From: Streptomyces composti
GTDB lineage: Bacteria > Actinomycetota > Actinomycetes > Streptomycetales > Streptomycetaceae
Assembly: GCF_012034205.1 (NCBI RefSeq)
Contig: NZ_JAATEM010000031.1
Span: 25,832 to 89,831 of the forward strand
Direction of reading: 5' to 3'
Length of the DNA: 64,000 bases
The notes below the pieces were generated by a model, which worked only from the letters and a program-made list of their open reading frames with translations, did not search any database and had not been told where the DNA came from. The translations under genes were made by a program, and so were the position numbers. Of the stretch, positions 53,902 through 62,639 are shown in pieces (the stretch's first letter is position 1; every line of letters starts with the position of its first letter).

Positions 53902-54444
53902 TCACATCGTGAGCAGCATGGCCACCATCGCCATCGCCATCGACAGGCGGCAGGCCCGGGCCAGCTCCGGACGGTCCCCCCAGCCGACGGCTCCGGTGCC
54001 TCGGGCCGACGCCGCCACGGGGACCAGCCGTGCCCCCGTCGCCAGCACATAGCCCGCGAAGTACAGCAGCAGCACCCCGGTCAGCAGCGGCAGACCCGAA
54101 CCGCCGTGCCCGTGCCCCGGCGCGGCGCCCATGGCCAGCGACATGTAGACCATGGCGCCCGCCCCGACCAGATGGTGCAGATGGTGCGCGCTCGTCCGGG
54201 CCGCCCACAGCGCGTGCAGCGCCGCCGCGCCGAACACGGCCGCATACGCGGTCCAGACCCACTCCGGCGGGGTGAACACCGCGCCCGGGACGGCCATGGC
54301 GGCCATCCCGAAACCCATCAGCGCCTCGCCGCCCGCCGCACGGCGCTGCTCCTCCACCTCGCTGCGCATCCGCAGCAGACAGTAGGCGCCGGTCGCCGCG
54401 CAGAGCGCGACCAGCAGCCAGCCGGTCGACGCAGGTCCGTGCAC
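53902..54444 (-). CDS. DUF5134 membrane protein
   Basis: The 180-residue protein from GTG 54444 (GGGGGGAG upstream) has about five membrane helices and the family's His-rich element SAHHLHHLVGAGAMVYMSLAM (about residues 83-103), plus PGHGHGG. Membrane histidines suggest metal or haem binding. It is known next to M56 peptidase genes in streptomycetes. Function is unknown. An upstream start at 54483 is less likely. Confidence 0.85.
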   Translation of the reverse strand: MHGPASTGWLLVALCAATGAYCLLRMRSEVEEQRRAAGGEALMGFGMAAMAVPGAVFTPPEWVWTAYAAVFGAAALHALWAARTSAHHLHHLVGAGAMVYMSLAMGAAPGHGHGGSGLPLLTGVLLLYFAGYVLATGARLVPVAASARGTGAVGWGDRPELARACRLSMAMAMVAMLLTM

Positions 54445-54764
54445 TCCCGTCTCCCCCCGCCCGTCACCGGACCTCGACGGCACCTCGACGATCGGTCAAG
54501 GGATGCCCGGACCCGGCGGTGCGCACGCGGGCGCAAGGAGGTACGCGGGGGCGTGCGGGGGAGTGCACGGCAGCTCAGGGCATGGGCGAGCAGCGGTCTC
54601 GCCCGCCCTGCCGACGGCGCCCCGGGTGAAAGGCGGCGGCGCGTGCCGCCCCGGCAGCGGGTCGTCCGGGCCGGGCGGGCCGCACGCCCGTACGCTCGCG
54701 GCGACGGTACGACGCCAGGGCCCCCGGACCCCGGCCCGCGCACGACGACGGAGGACGCACGGCC
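54445..54764. other. Intergenic region between DUF5134 and MarR genes
   Basis: About 320 bases between divergent genes. AAGGAGG at 54535-54541 is followed by a GTG frame (54553-54768) whose Arg/Pro/Gly-rich product looks like translated noncoding DNA. Nothing else was recognised. Confidence 0.35.
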
Positions 54765-55346
54765 ATGACGGCGCCCGAAGCCACCCCGCCCCCCGACGAC
54801 GCCAAGGCGGATCCCGCGCCTCCCGCCCCGCCGGCCGGCGCGGGAGGCGACACGGTGGCCGCGGTGGTGCGCCAGTGGCGGGCCGTGCACCCCCGACTCG
54901 ACACCGCGCCCATGGAGGTCGTCGGCCGCATCACCCGCTGTGCGGCCCTGCTCCAGCAGGCCGAGGACGTTCCGCTGCGCCGGGCCGGACTGACCCGGCC
55001 CGAGTTCGACCTGCTCGCCGCGCTGCGGCGCACCGGACAGGAACTCACCCCGAGCGAACTGGCCCGGGAGACCTTCGCCTCGGGCGCCGCGGTGACCAAA
55101 CGCCTCAAGCAGCTCGAACAGCGGGGCCTGGTGGAGCGCCATGGCGACTCCCGTGACCGCCGGGTCACCCACGTCCGCCTCACCGGCGCCGGGCGTGACC
55201 TGGTCGACGACCTGCTGCCCGTGCAGCTCGCCCACGAGGCCGCGGTGCTGTCCGGCCTGGACGGCCCCGAACTGGGTGAACTCGCCGCCCTCCTGGGCAC
55301 CCTCCTCGCCCAGCTGGAGGGCCGCCTCGGCGCACTGCGCCCCTGA
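54765..55346 (+). CDS. MarR-family transcriptional regulator
   Basis: The 193-residue protein from ATG 54765 (GGAGG eight bases upstream) has a disordered Pro/Ala-rich first 30 residues, then the MarR fold. Its recognition helix region is ELTPSELARETFASGAAVTKRLKQLEQRGLV (about residues 93-123) and its wing ERHGDSRDRRVTHVRLTGAG includes the conserved D-x-R. It stands alone, convergent with a VOC gene, so its targets are not evident. Confidence 0.92.
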   Translation: MTAPEATPPPDDAKADPAPPAPPAGAGGDTVAAVVRQWRAVHPRLDTAPMEVVGRITRCAALLQQAEDVPLRRAGLTRPEFDLLAALRRTGQELTPSELARETFASGAAVTKRLKQLEQRGLVERHGDSRDRRVTHVRLTGAGRDLVDDLLPVQLAHEAAVLSGLDGPELGELAALLGTLLAQLEGRLGALRP

Positions 55347-55377
55347 GCGGACTCCCCCCGCCCGCACTCCTCGTCGC

Positions 55378-56142
55378 TCAGCGCTCGTGGGAGGCCGCGT
55401 ACACCCCGAACACCGCCCCCTGCGGATCGCGCAGCACCGCGACGCGCGGGCCGCCGGGGACCGCCGTGGGCTCCATCAGCACCGTGCCCCTGCCGCGGGC
55501 GGCCGCTTCCGCGGTCCCGTCCACGTCCTCGGCGGCGAAGTACGGCAGCCAGTGCGAGGGCACCTCGGGCGGGAACTTCTCGTCCACGGCCGTCATGCCG
55601 CCGAAGCCGGCGCCGCCGATGCTCCACCGCGGACGGGGCCCGCTCGTGTCCACGCTCCAGCCGAACACGGTGGTGTAGAAGGCCACCGCCTGCTCCGGTG
55701 CGCCGGTGAGGAGCTCCACCCAGCCCAGCGCGCCCGGCACGTCGAGCACCCCGGCGCCGGGGAAGGTGCCCGGCTCCCACAGCTGGAGGACCGCGCCGTC
55801 CGGATCGGCGATCACGGCGAAACGGCCCAGGTCGAAGACCTCCATCGGCCCGAGCAGCCGCGTCCCGCCCGCGTGCCGCACCGCTCGCAGACAGGCCTCG
55901 GCGTCGGTCACCGAGAACGAGACGTTCCAGGCGACCGGATGCGAGGGATCGAACAGCGGCGTCAGCGCGGCGACCGGCGCGTCCCCGAGCCGTGCCACCG
56001 TGTAGCCGCCCGCCTGCTCACGGGTGTCGGTCTCGGCGAGCCAGCCGAACAGCCGGGTGTAGAACGTCTTGGCCCCGTCGACGTCGGTGGTCCCCAGCTC
56101 GGCCCAGCAAGGTCCGCCGCTCACCGGCGCGGTCGGCTTCAT
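55378..56142 (-). CDS. VOC-superfamily protein with two glyoxalase-fold domains
   Basis: The 254-residue protein holds two VOC domains (about residues 8-125 and 133-250). The first starts CWAELGTTDVDGAKTFYTRLFGW and ends FAVIADPDGAVLQLWEP; the second has GWVELLTGAPEQAVAFYTTVFGW and VAVLRDPQGAVFGVYAA. It resembles CFP-30B-like proteins, with roles from glyoxalase to antibiotic binding. The ligand is unknown. It is divergent from the GNAT gene. Confidence 0.9.
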   Translation of the reverse strand: MKPTAPVSGGPCWAELGTTDVDGAKTFYTRLFGWLAETDTREQAGGYTVARLGDAPVAALTPLFDPSHPVAWNVSFSVTDAEACLRAVRHAGGTRLLGPMEVFDLGRFAVIADPDGAVLQLWEPGTFPGAGVLDVPGALGWVELLTGAPEQAVAFYTTVFGWSVDTSGPRPRWSIGGAGFGGMTAVDEKFPPEVPSHWLPYFAAEDVDGTAEAAARGRGTVLMEPTAVPGGPRVAVLRDPQGAVFGVYAASHER

Positions 56143-56375
56143 GGCGCTCCTTCCCCGGGCGACCCCATCGCGGCGGCCGCCCCTCCGAGCACGCTAGACC
56201 CGCCCGTCCCGGTGGGCCATCCGGGTCGCCGGGGCGGCCGGTGGAACCGGCGGACCGGGACCCGGGCTGGTGAGGGTCGCCGCAGGCGCCGTACCCTCCT
56301 GTCCGTACCGCATCGCGTGGCGGCCACCGGATCCTGGAACCACCCCTGCCCGGAGGTCCTTCGCGCCCGCACCCG

Positions 56376-57329
56376 GTGTGCGTTCCCTTCCGCCGCGCCG
56401 ACCGCGATCAGCTCACCGACCTGGTCAACACCCATGTGGCGGCCGTCGTCCCCGGCGTCTCCGTCTCCGTCAACACCGTGCTCAGCGACCTGGAACGGCA
56501 GCCGGAGGGGTTCATCACCGACCCCTGGGTGAGCGAGCGGGTCACGCTCGTCGCCGAGCAGCGCGGCAGCGTCGTCGCCGGCGCCCATCTGCTGCGCTGC
56601 CGGCCCGGCCCCGAGGTCGGCGAGTCCTACCGCGACAGCGGCGAGATCAACTGGTTCGTCTGCCGTCCGCCGGCCTCCTTCCGGCCGGACGCCCTGGACG
56701 CCGCCGAGCTGCTGACGCGTGCCTGCCTGGCCCGGCTCGCCCGCTGGAAGGTGCGGCGCGTCCACGCCGACGGTGCCCTGCCCGCACCCGTCGTCTACGG
56801 GCTGCCCCGCACCTGGCCGCACATCCGCGCGGTGTACGAGGCCGCGGGCTTCCGGCACGTCGGCGACACCGAGGTGATCCTGCTGGCGCGGGTGGCGGAC
56901 CTGCCGCACCCCGAGCCCGTCAGGGGCGTCACCTTCCGGCGGACGGTGGGGGAGTGCGGCACCCGGTTCACCGCCTGCGCCGACGGGCGCGCCCTCGGCT
57001 TCATCGAGGTCGACACCGCGCTGGCCCGGCCGGAACGCCACCTCCGCGCCGACGGCCTCGCGGACATCGGCGACCTGCACATCGACCCCGCCGCCCTCGG
57101 TACCGGACTGGAACACCGGCTGCTCGCCCACGCCGCCGGCTGGCTGCGCCTGTGCGGGGCCGACCGTCTCGCCGCCCACCTGGGGGAGGAGGAGACGGAG
57201 ATGCACGGCCTGCTGACCGGGGCCGGCTTCATCGAACTGACGCGCACCGACCGCGGCTGGGAGCTGCGCCCGGCCCGACCCGGCCCGGCAGAGGCACCTC
57301 AGATCCCCGGCCGGTACCGCAGCGGATGA
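56376..57329 (+). CDS. GNAT-like N-acetyltransferase (double domain)
   Basis: The 317-residue protein from GTG 56376 has two acetyltransferase-like domains. The first covers about residues 1-170 (FRRADRDQLTDLVNTHVAAVVPG, and the late IRAVYEAAGFRHVGDTEV typical of the GNAT C-terminus). The second is about 180-300 (DIGDLHIDPAALGTGLEHRLLAHAAGWL). No close ribosome site is visible before the GTG. The acceptor substrate is unknown. It overlaps the convergent VOC gene by 31 bases. Confidence 0.83.
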   Translation: MCVPFRRADRDQLTDLVNTHVAAVVPGVSVSVNTVLSDLERQPEGFITDPWVSERVTLVAEQRGSVVAGAHLLRCRPGPEVGESYRDSGEINWFVCRPPASFRPDALDAAELLTRACLARLARWKVRRVHADGALPAPVVYGLPRTWPHIRAVYEAAGFRHVGDTEVILLARVADLPHPEPVRGVTFRRTVGECGTRFTACADGRALGFIEVDTALARPERHLRADGLADIGDLHIDPAALGTGLEHRLLAHAAGWLRLCGADRLAAHLGEEETEMHGLLTGAGFIELTRTDRGWELRPARPGPAEAPQIPGRYRSG

Positions 57330-57691
57330 TCGGCCGGGGTCTCCACCAGCACGATCGGGGTGCCGTCCGGGTCCGCGATCCACATCTCGATCAGGCCCCA
57401 GGGCTCCTTCACCGGCGGCCGGACGATCTCGACGCCCTTGTCCAGCAGCTCCCGGTGCGCCGCCTCGACGTCCGCGACCTGGAGCCACAGGCGCAGCCCC
57501 GGACGGGGCGCGGACTCCGCTCGGCCCGAGAGTTCGAGGAAGCCACCGCCGAGGAAGTAGACCGTGCCGCGCTCCGGCCCGGTGCCGAACTCCCGGTAGA
57601 CGGCGAGGCCCAGCTGCTCGCCGTAGAAGGTCCGTGAGCGTTCCGGGTCGGTGGGCCGGATCAGGACGCGGCTGCCCAGTACGTGCACCAT
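57299..57691 (-). CDS. VOC-superfamily protein (single domain)
   Basis: The 130-residue protein from ATG 57691 is one glyoxalase/dioxygenase-fold domain: GSRVLIRPTDPERSRTFYGEQLGLAVYREF, the central strand GTVYFLGGGFLELSG and the closing IEMWIADPDGTPIVLVETP. Metal ligand positions (His/Glu) are only partly recognisable, so enzymatic activity is unsure. It overlaps the stop of the GNAT gene by 31 bases. Confidence 0.87.
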   Translation of the reverse strand: MVHVLGSRVLIRPTDPERSRTFYGEQLGLAVYREFGTGPERGTVYFLGGGFLELSGRAESAPRPGLRLWLQVADVEAAHRELLDKGVEIVRPPVKEPWGLIEMWIADPDGTPIVLVETPADHPLRYRPGI

Positions 57692-57797
57692 GCCGCCGAG
57701 CCTAGGGCCTGTCCCGGAGGAAGGACGCCCGTCAGGGCCCCGGCGCCGCCGGGTTAGTCTCGTCCCTGCCGCAGCTGCACAGGAACCGGAGTTGCCC

Positions 57798-58340
57798 ATG
57801 GACGCCGTCACCGACACCGCACCCAGATTCCGCGACGCGACCGAGGCCGACGTGGACGAGCTGGTCGCGCTGATCGAGTCGGCGTACCGGGGTGAGTCCA
57901 GCCGGGCCGGGTGGACCACCGAGGCGGACATCCTCGAGGGGCAGCGGACCGACCCGGAGGGGGTACGGGAGGTCATCGAGTCGCCGGACAGCCGGCTGCT
58001 GACCGTGGAGCGCGACGAGCGGATCATCGCCTGCTGCCAGCTGGAGCACCGCGGGGACCACGCCTACTTCGGCATGTTCGCGGTGAGCCCCGCCCTGCAG
58101 GGGGCCGGCCTCGGCAAGACGATCATCGCGGAGGCCGAGCGCCAGGCCCGGGAGACCTGGGGTGTGCGGGAGATGCACATGACGGTGATCTCCGTGCGCG
58201 AGGACCTCATCGCCTGGTACGAGCGGCGCGGCTACCACCGCACCGGCAAGATGTTCCCCTTCCCGTACGGCGACGAGCGCTTCGGCATCCCGCAGCGCGA
58301 CGACCTGGAGTTCGAGCTGCTGGTCAAGGAGCTCGTCTGA
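57798..58340 (+). CDS. GNAT-family N-acetyltransferase
   Basis: The 180-residue protein from ATG 57798 (CGGAG six bases upstream) is a clear GNAT: FRDATEADVDELVALIESAYRGE at the start, the strand YFGMFAVSPALQGAGLGKTIIAEAERQA (motif A; Q/R-x-x-G-x-G/A about residues 102-107) and LIAWYERRGYHRTGKMFPFPYG (motif B). The acceptor is unknown. Convergent with the GDPD gene with 41 bases between stops. Confidence 0.92.
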   Translation: MDAVTDTAPRFRDATEADVDELVALIESAYRGESSRAGWTTEADILEGQRTDPEGVREVIESPDSRLLTVERDERIIACCQLEHRGDHAYFGMFAVSPALQGAGLGKTIIAEAERQARETWGVREMHMTVISVREDLIAWYERRGYHRTGKMFPFPYGDERFGIPQRDDLEFELLVKELV

Positions 58341-58381
58341 CCAGCAGCCCGCCGCGTCTCACGGTGTGAGCCCGCCGCCGT

Positions 58382-59065
58382 TCACGCCGTGAAGCGCCCC
58401 GTGCGCTTGATCTCCGGGTAGTCGGTGGTGGCGCCGTCCAGGCCCAGGGCGCGGACCAGGCGCAGATGGTCCTGGGTGTTCACCGTCCAGCCGAAGATCC
58501 GCAGGCCGGCCTTCCTGGCCCGCTCCACGATCTCCAGGGTGAGCCGCCGGATGTTCAGGCACAGGGTGGCGGCGCCCACCGCGACCGCCCGGTCCACCAC
58601 GTCGGTGCCGTAGCGGCTGGCGACCAGCGCGGTGCGCACCCCGGGCACCAGCCGGGCGATCTCGGCGATCGCCTCGTCGTGGAACGAGGACACCTCGACC
58701 CGCTCGGCGAGGCCGCGCTCGTTCATCACCTCCGCCAGCGCCCTGGCGGCCTGGGTGTCCTTGATCTCGGCCTGCAGCGGCGCCCGGACGGCGTCGAGCA
58801 CCTCCTCGAACAGCGGGATCCGCTCGCCGCGCCCGGCGTCCAGGGCGCGCAGCTCGGCGAGGGTCTTGTCGGCGATCGGGCCCGCGCCGTCCGTCGTGCG
58901 GTCCACGTCCGCGTCGTGCATGACGACCAGGGCGCCGTCCTTGCTCAGATGCAGATCGAGCTCGATGACATCGAGGCCGGCCTCCTGGGCGGCGACGAAG
59001 GACCGGAGGGTGTTCTCCGGTTCGACACCCATGACTCCGCGGTGACCGATGGTGAGGAAGTTCAA
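58382..59065 (-). CDS. Glycerophosphodiester phosphodiesterase
   Basis: The 227-residue TIM-barrel protein starts at TTG 59065 (MNFLTIGHRGVMGVEPENT). It has the GDPD catalytic set: HRG with EPENT (about residues 8-19), IELDLHLSKDGALVVMHD (about 36-53, E-x-D and H-D) and LQAEIKD (near residue 100). It hydrolyses glycerophosphodiesters to glycerol-3-phosphate and an alcohol. There is no signal peptide, so it is cytoplasmic. It is divergent from the DUF6421 operon. Confidence 0.92.
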   Translation of the reverse strand: MNFLTIGHRGVMGVEPENTLRSFVAAQEAGLDVIELDLHLSKDGALVVMHDADVDRTTDGAGPIADKTLAELRALDAGRGERIPLFEEVLDAVRAPLQAEIKDTQAARALAEVMNERGLAERVEVSSFHDEAIAEIARLVPGVRTALVASRYGTDVVDRAVAVGAATLCLNIRRLTLEIVERARKAGLRIFGWTVNTQDHLRLVRALGLDGATTDYPEIKRTGRFTA

Positions 59066-59267
59066 GATCCGACTCGCTTCCGTCGACGGCGGCGGGGGAC
59101 CGCGTCCCTGCGGCCCTCCTGGACCGTATCGCCTGTGCCCGCATCGTCCAGAGGCTGAACCACGTTCGAGCGCGACATCGCCCACTCGCGTGCATCGCAG
59201 GAAAAAATGCGGTGAGGTCCGGGGTGATGCAGGATATTTTCCCGGGGCTCCCCTTGCTGGGAGAAAC

Positions 59268-59294
59268 CTCGTATGTATACGGTCGGCGTACGAG
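59268..59294. promoter_or_regulatory. Promoter and inverted repeat upstream of the DUF6421 operon
   Basis: CTCGTA (59268-59273) and TACGAG (59289-59294) form an inverted repeat that extends outward as AACC/GGTT with a two-base bulge. TTGCTG (59254-59259) and TATACG (59276-59281), 16 bases apart, give a promoter whose -10 lies inside the repeat. A repressor or a leader hairpin is possible. The ATG follows 25 bases after the repeat. Confidence 0.5.
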
Positions 59295-59318
59295 AGGTTC
59301 TCCAGTGGAGGATGGGAC

Positions 59319-60716
59319 ATGACGGAAATTCTTGTGCAGTCGGGTACGGAGGCGAAGGTTCCTTCGGAGGGCAGGGTGATCGAGCACCCGGCGTGGCCCG
59401 TGCTCAAGGATGCCGTGGAGCGGATCCGCCCCTGGCAGAACAAGGACGGTTCGATCGACTTCGACGCCGAGGGCGCCCCCCGGCGCGCCGAGGCCGAGCG
59501 CGCCGTCGACGAGGTCGCCGAGGCCGTGGAGCAGCTGTCCCCGCTGCTGCCGCACGACCGGGCGTACCACGAGGCCGTGGTCAAGGACCTGCGCCGCTGG
59601 GCCGACGGCGGCTTCGGGGTACCGGACTTCCTCGACTCCCTGATGGCCTTCCAGCCCGCCCAGAACCGTGAGGACGGCCTGCAGCACCTGGTCGTCTTCC
59701 CCATGTACACGCAGAACGGCAACCCGAACCGCAACCTCGAGGCGGTCGTGCTGCGCATGGTCTGGCCCGACTGGCTGGCCGAGCTGGAGCGCACCCGCTA
59801 CGACAACCCGCTGTTCTGCGGCATCACCTTCGAGGACTTCACCTCCGGCTACGACACCAACTCCGCGGTGCTCTTCCCGGAGACCATCGCCGTGCGCGAG
59901 GCGCCGGAGCGCTTCACCTGGGGCGGCATCTTCTGCGACCGCGAGGCCGCCCGCTTCCGCCGGGTCACCTCCGCCGCCGTCGACATCCTCGGCCTGGAGC
60001 TGCCCGAGGACGTGGCCGCGATGGTCCACGACCAGAAGCGGTGCGAAGAGGCCTTCGTGCTGTGGGACATGATCCACGACCGCACCCACAGCCACGGCGA
60101 CCTGCCCTTCGACCCGTTCATGATCAAGCAGCGCCAGCCGTTCTGGATGTACGGCCTGGAGGAGCTGCGCTGCGACCTCACCGCCTTCAAGGAGGCCGTG
60201 AAGCTCGCCGCCGAGGGCGTGCCGCAGGCCCGTGACGTGCAGGTCGCGGTGCTGTTCGACCGCATGTTCCGCTTCCCGGTCACCGGCGAGCGGGTCCGCA
60301 ACTACGACGGCCTGGGCGGCCAGCTGCTCTTCGCCTACCTGCACAAGCACGACGTGGTGCGCTGGACCGACAACAAGCTCTCCATCGACTGGGAGCGCGC
60401 TCCGCAGATCACCAACCAGCTGTGCGCGGAGATCGAGAAGCTGTACCGGGACGGCATCGACCGCCCCAAGCTCGTCCACTGGTTCGCGGGCTACGAGCTG
60501 GTCTCCACCTACCTCGCCCCGCACCCCGGTTCCAAGTGGGCCAAGGGTCCCGAGGCCCTTGACCTGACGCTGCCCCCGCGCAAACTCGTCGATGACGTGC
60601 TTCCGGACGAGTTTCCGCTGAGCATGTTCTATGAGGCACTGTCCAAGAAGCTGAAGAACGTGATCGCCTCCACCAAGGGCATCACGGCGGACAGCGCCGA
60701 GCGGGTCGCCGCGTGA
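59319..60716 (+). CDS. DUF6421 family protein
   Basis: The 465-residue protein from ATG 59319 (GGAGG eight bases upstream) is recognised as DUF6421, without known function. It is soluble, with no signal. Conserved-looking elements are VVFPMYTQNGNPNRNLEAVV (about residues 126-145), GYDTNSAVLFPETIAVRE, and a His-rich MIHDRTHSHGDLPFDPFM near residues 250-268 that could hold a metal. It then has FWMYGLEELRCDLTAF and WFAGYELVSTYLAPHPG. It heads a tight three-gene unit with an SDR reductase and a PLP aldolase, so a metabolic enzyme is likely. Confidence 0.83.
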   Translation: MTEILVQSGTEAKVPSEGRVIEHPAWPVLKDAVERIRPWQNKDGSIDFDAEGAPRRAEAERAVDEVAEAVEQLSPLLPHDRAYHEAVVKDLRRWADGGFGVPDFLDSLMAFQPAQNREDGLQHLVVFPMYTQNGNPNRNLEAVVLRMVWPDWLAELERTRYDNPLFCGITFEDFTSGYDTNSAVLFPETIAVREAPERFTWGGIFCDREAARFRRVTSAAVDILGLELPEDVAAMVHDQKRCEEAFVLWDMIHDRTHSHGDLPFDPFMIKQRQPFWMYGLEELRCDLTAFKEAVKLAAEGVPQARDVQVAVLFDRMFRFPVTGERVRNYDGLGGQLLFAYLHKHDVVRWTDNKLSIDWERAPQITNQLCAEIEKLYRDGIDRPKLVHWFAGYELVSTYLAPHPGSKWAKGPEALDLTLPPRKLVDDVLPDEFPLSMFYEALSKKLKNVIASTKGITADSAERVAA

Positions 60717-60754
60717 GCGATCGCGTTCACACAACTGCTCAGGAGGCGAGACAC

Positions 60755-61501
60755 ATGGGGAACGGGGCGCTCGACGGTGCGGTGATCGCGGTGGCCGGCG
60801 CGGGAGGACCCGCGGGGCGTGCGGCGCTGCTGAGGCTGGCCGATGCGGGGGCGACCGTCGTCGCCTCCGACAACGACCCGGAGCGGCTGGCGGAGGCCGT
60901 GGACGCGGCGCGCTACGCGCACGGCGGCGCCACCGTCACCGGCGACACGGTCGACCTGCTGGACCTGGACTCCACCCGGGAGTGGGCCACCCGCACCGAG
61001 AAGGAGTTCGGACGGGTCGACGGCCTGGTCCATCTCGTCGGCGGCTGGCGCGGCAGCGAGACCTTCACCAAGACCAACCTGGACGACTGGGACCTGCTGG
61101 AGCTGCTGCTGGTGAAGACCGTGCAGCACACCTCCCTCGCGTTCCACGAGGCGTTGCAGCGCAGCGACCGCGGACGGTACGTGCTGATCAGCGCCGCCGG
61201 CGCCACCAAGCCCACCGCGGGCAACGCCTCCTACGCCGCCGCCAAGGCCGCCGCCGAGGCGTGGACGCTGGCCCTCGCCGACTACTTCCGCAAGGCCGGG
61301 GGCGAGCAGGGGCCGACCTCGGCGGCTGTCATCCTGGTGGTGAAGGCGCTGGTGCACGACGCGATGCGCGCCGAACGCCCCAACGCGAAGTTCGCGGGCT
61401 TCACGGACGTCAAGGACCTGGCCGAGGCCATCGCCGGCGTCTGGGACAAGCCCGCCGCGGAAGTGAACGGAAACCGTCTGTGGCTGACCGAGAAGCCGTG
61501 A
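60755..61501 (+). CDS. Short-chain dehydrogenase/reductase
   Basis: The 248-residue protein from ATG 60755 follows a perfect AGGAGG (60741-60746); GTG 60713, overlapping the DUF6421 stop, would add 14 residues. The nucleotide-binding motif VAGAGGPAG is at about 13-21 and the acidic SDNDPER after strand 2 favours NAD(H). The catalytic Ser (about 146) precedes YAAAK at 160-164. The substrate is unknown but probably linked to its operon partners. Confidence 0.92.
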   Translation: MGNGALDGAVIAVAGAGGPAGRAALLRLADAGATVVASDNDPERLAEAVDAARYAHGGATVTGDTVDLLDLDSTREWATRTEKEFGRVDGLVHLVGGWRGSETFTKTNLDDWDLLELLLVKTVQHTSLAFHEALQRSDRGRYVLISAAGATKPTAGNASYAAAKAAAEAWTLALADYFRKAGGEQGPTSAAVILVVKALVHDAMRAERPNAKFAGFTDVKDLAEAIAGVWDKPAAEVNGNRLWLTEKP

Positions 61502-62571
61502 ACCCACCGCGGACCGACGCCCGTCGTCATCACGACCCGGACGTCCGCGGTTTCGCCAGTGACAACTACGCCGGAGCCCACCCGGAGGTGCTCGCCGCCC
61601 TGGCCCTCGCCAACGGCGGGCACCAGGTCGCCTACGGCGAGGACGCCTACACGGAGAACCTCCAGCAGGTGATCCGCAGTCACTTCGGCCCGACCGCCGA
61701 GGCGTTCCCCGTCTTCAACGGCACGGGAGCCAACGTCGTCGCGCTCCAGGCGGTCACCGACCGCTGGGGCGCGGTGATCTGCGCGGACAGCGCCCACATC
61801 AACGTGGACGAGGGCGGGGCGCCCGAGCGGGTCGCCGGCATCAAGCTGCTCACCGTGCCGACCCCGGACGGCAAGCTCACCCCCGAGCTGATCGACCGGG
61901 AGGCGTACGGCTGGGAGGACGAGCACCGGGCCATGCCGCAGGTGGTCTCCATAGCCCAGGCCACCGAGCTGGGCACCGTCTACACCCCGGACGAGATCCG
62001 CGCCATCTGCGAGCACGCCCACGCCCGCGGCATGAAGGTGCACGTCGACGGCTCCCGGCTGGCCAACGCCGCCGCCTCGCTCGACGTGCCGATGCGCACC
62101 TTCACCAACGCCGTCGGGGTCGACATCCTCTCCCTGGGCGGCACCAAGAACGGCGCCCTCTTCGGAGAGGCCGTCGTGGTGCTGAACCCGGACGGCATCC
62201 GGCACATGAAGCACCTGCGCAAGCTGTCCATGCAGCTCGCCTCCAAGATGCGCTTCGTGTCGGTGCAGCTGGAGGCGCTGCTCGCCCGGGACCTGTGGCT
62301 GCGCAACGCCCGGCACGCCAACGAGATGGCCCGGCGTCTCGCCGAGGGCGTGCGCGCCGTGCACGGTGTGGAGATCCTCTACCCGGTCCAGGCCAACGCG
62401 GTCTTCGCCCGCCTGCCGCACGAGGTCAGCGAGCGCCTGCAGAAGAAGTTCCGCTTCTACTTCTGGGACGAGGCCGCGGGCGACGTCCGCTGGATGTGCT
62501 CCTTCGACACCACGGAGGAGGACGTCGACACGTTCCTCGCGGCCCTCAAGGAGGAGATGGCGCGCCACTAG
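61498..62571 (+). CDS. Low-specificity L-threonine aldolase-like PLP enzyme
   Basis: The 357-residue protein starts at GTG 61498, overlapping the SDR stop as GTGA. It shows the beta-eliminating lyase/threonine aldolase pattern: GFASDNYAGAHPEVLAAL, HINVDEGGAPE, VHVDGSRLANAAASL (Asp contacting the pyridine nitrogen) and LSLGGTKNGA with the PLP lysine at about 217. The reaction is cleavage of a beta-hydroxy amino acid to glycine and an aldehyde, which the SDR neighbour could then reduce or oxidise. Confidence 0.93.
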   Translation: MNPPRTDARRHHDPDVRGFASDNYAGAHPEVLAALALANGGHQVAYGEDAYTENLQQVIRSHFGPTAEAFPVFNGTGANVVALQAVTDRWGAVICADSAHINVDEGGAPERVAGIKLLTVPTPDGKLTPELIDREAYGWEDEHRAMPQVVSIAQATELGTVYTPDEIRAICEHAHARGMKVHVDGSRLANAAASLDVPMRTFTNAVGVDILSLGGTKNGALFGEAVVVLNPDGIRHMKHLRKLSMQLASKMRFVSVQLEALLARDLWLRNARHANEMARRLAEGVRAVHGVEILYPVQANAVFARLPHEVSERLQKKFRFYFWDEAAGDVRWMCSFDTTEEDVDTFLAALKEEMARH

Positions 62572-62601
62572 CCCGGCGAGCCACGAGCTGTGCGCAGATG
62601 T

Positions 62602-62639
62602 GCGGCCGGTCGGGGATCCATGGCGATCCGACCGGCCGC
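62602..62639 (+). terminator. Terminator of the DUF6421-SDR-aldolase operon
   Basis: GCGGCCGGTCGG (62602-62613) and CCGACCGGCCGC (62628-62639) form a perfect 12-pair stem with a 14-base loop, 30 bases after the aldolase stop. The stem is long and GC-rich with TCTCC after it. The ATG in its loop is not a gene start. Confidence 0.78.

Noticed and set aside
54553..54768. 71-codon frame with AAGGAGG upstream and ATGA overlap with marR
   Set aside because: The ribosome site spacing is 11 bases and the product is almost only Arg, Pro, Gly and Ala; it looks like translated noncoding DNA. Ribosome profiling would decide.
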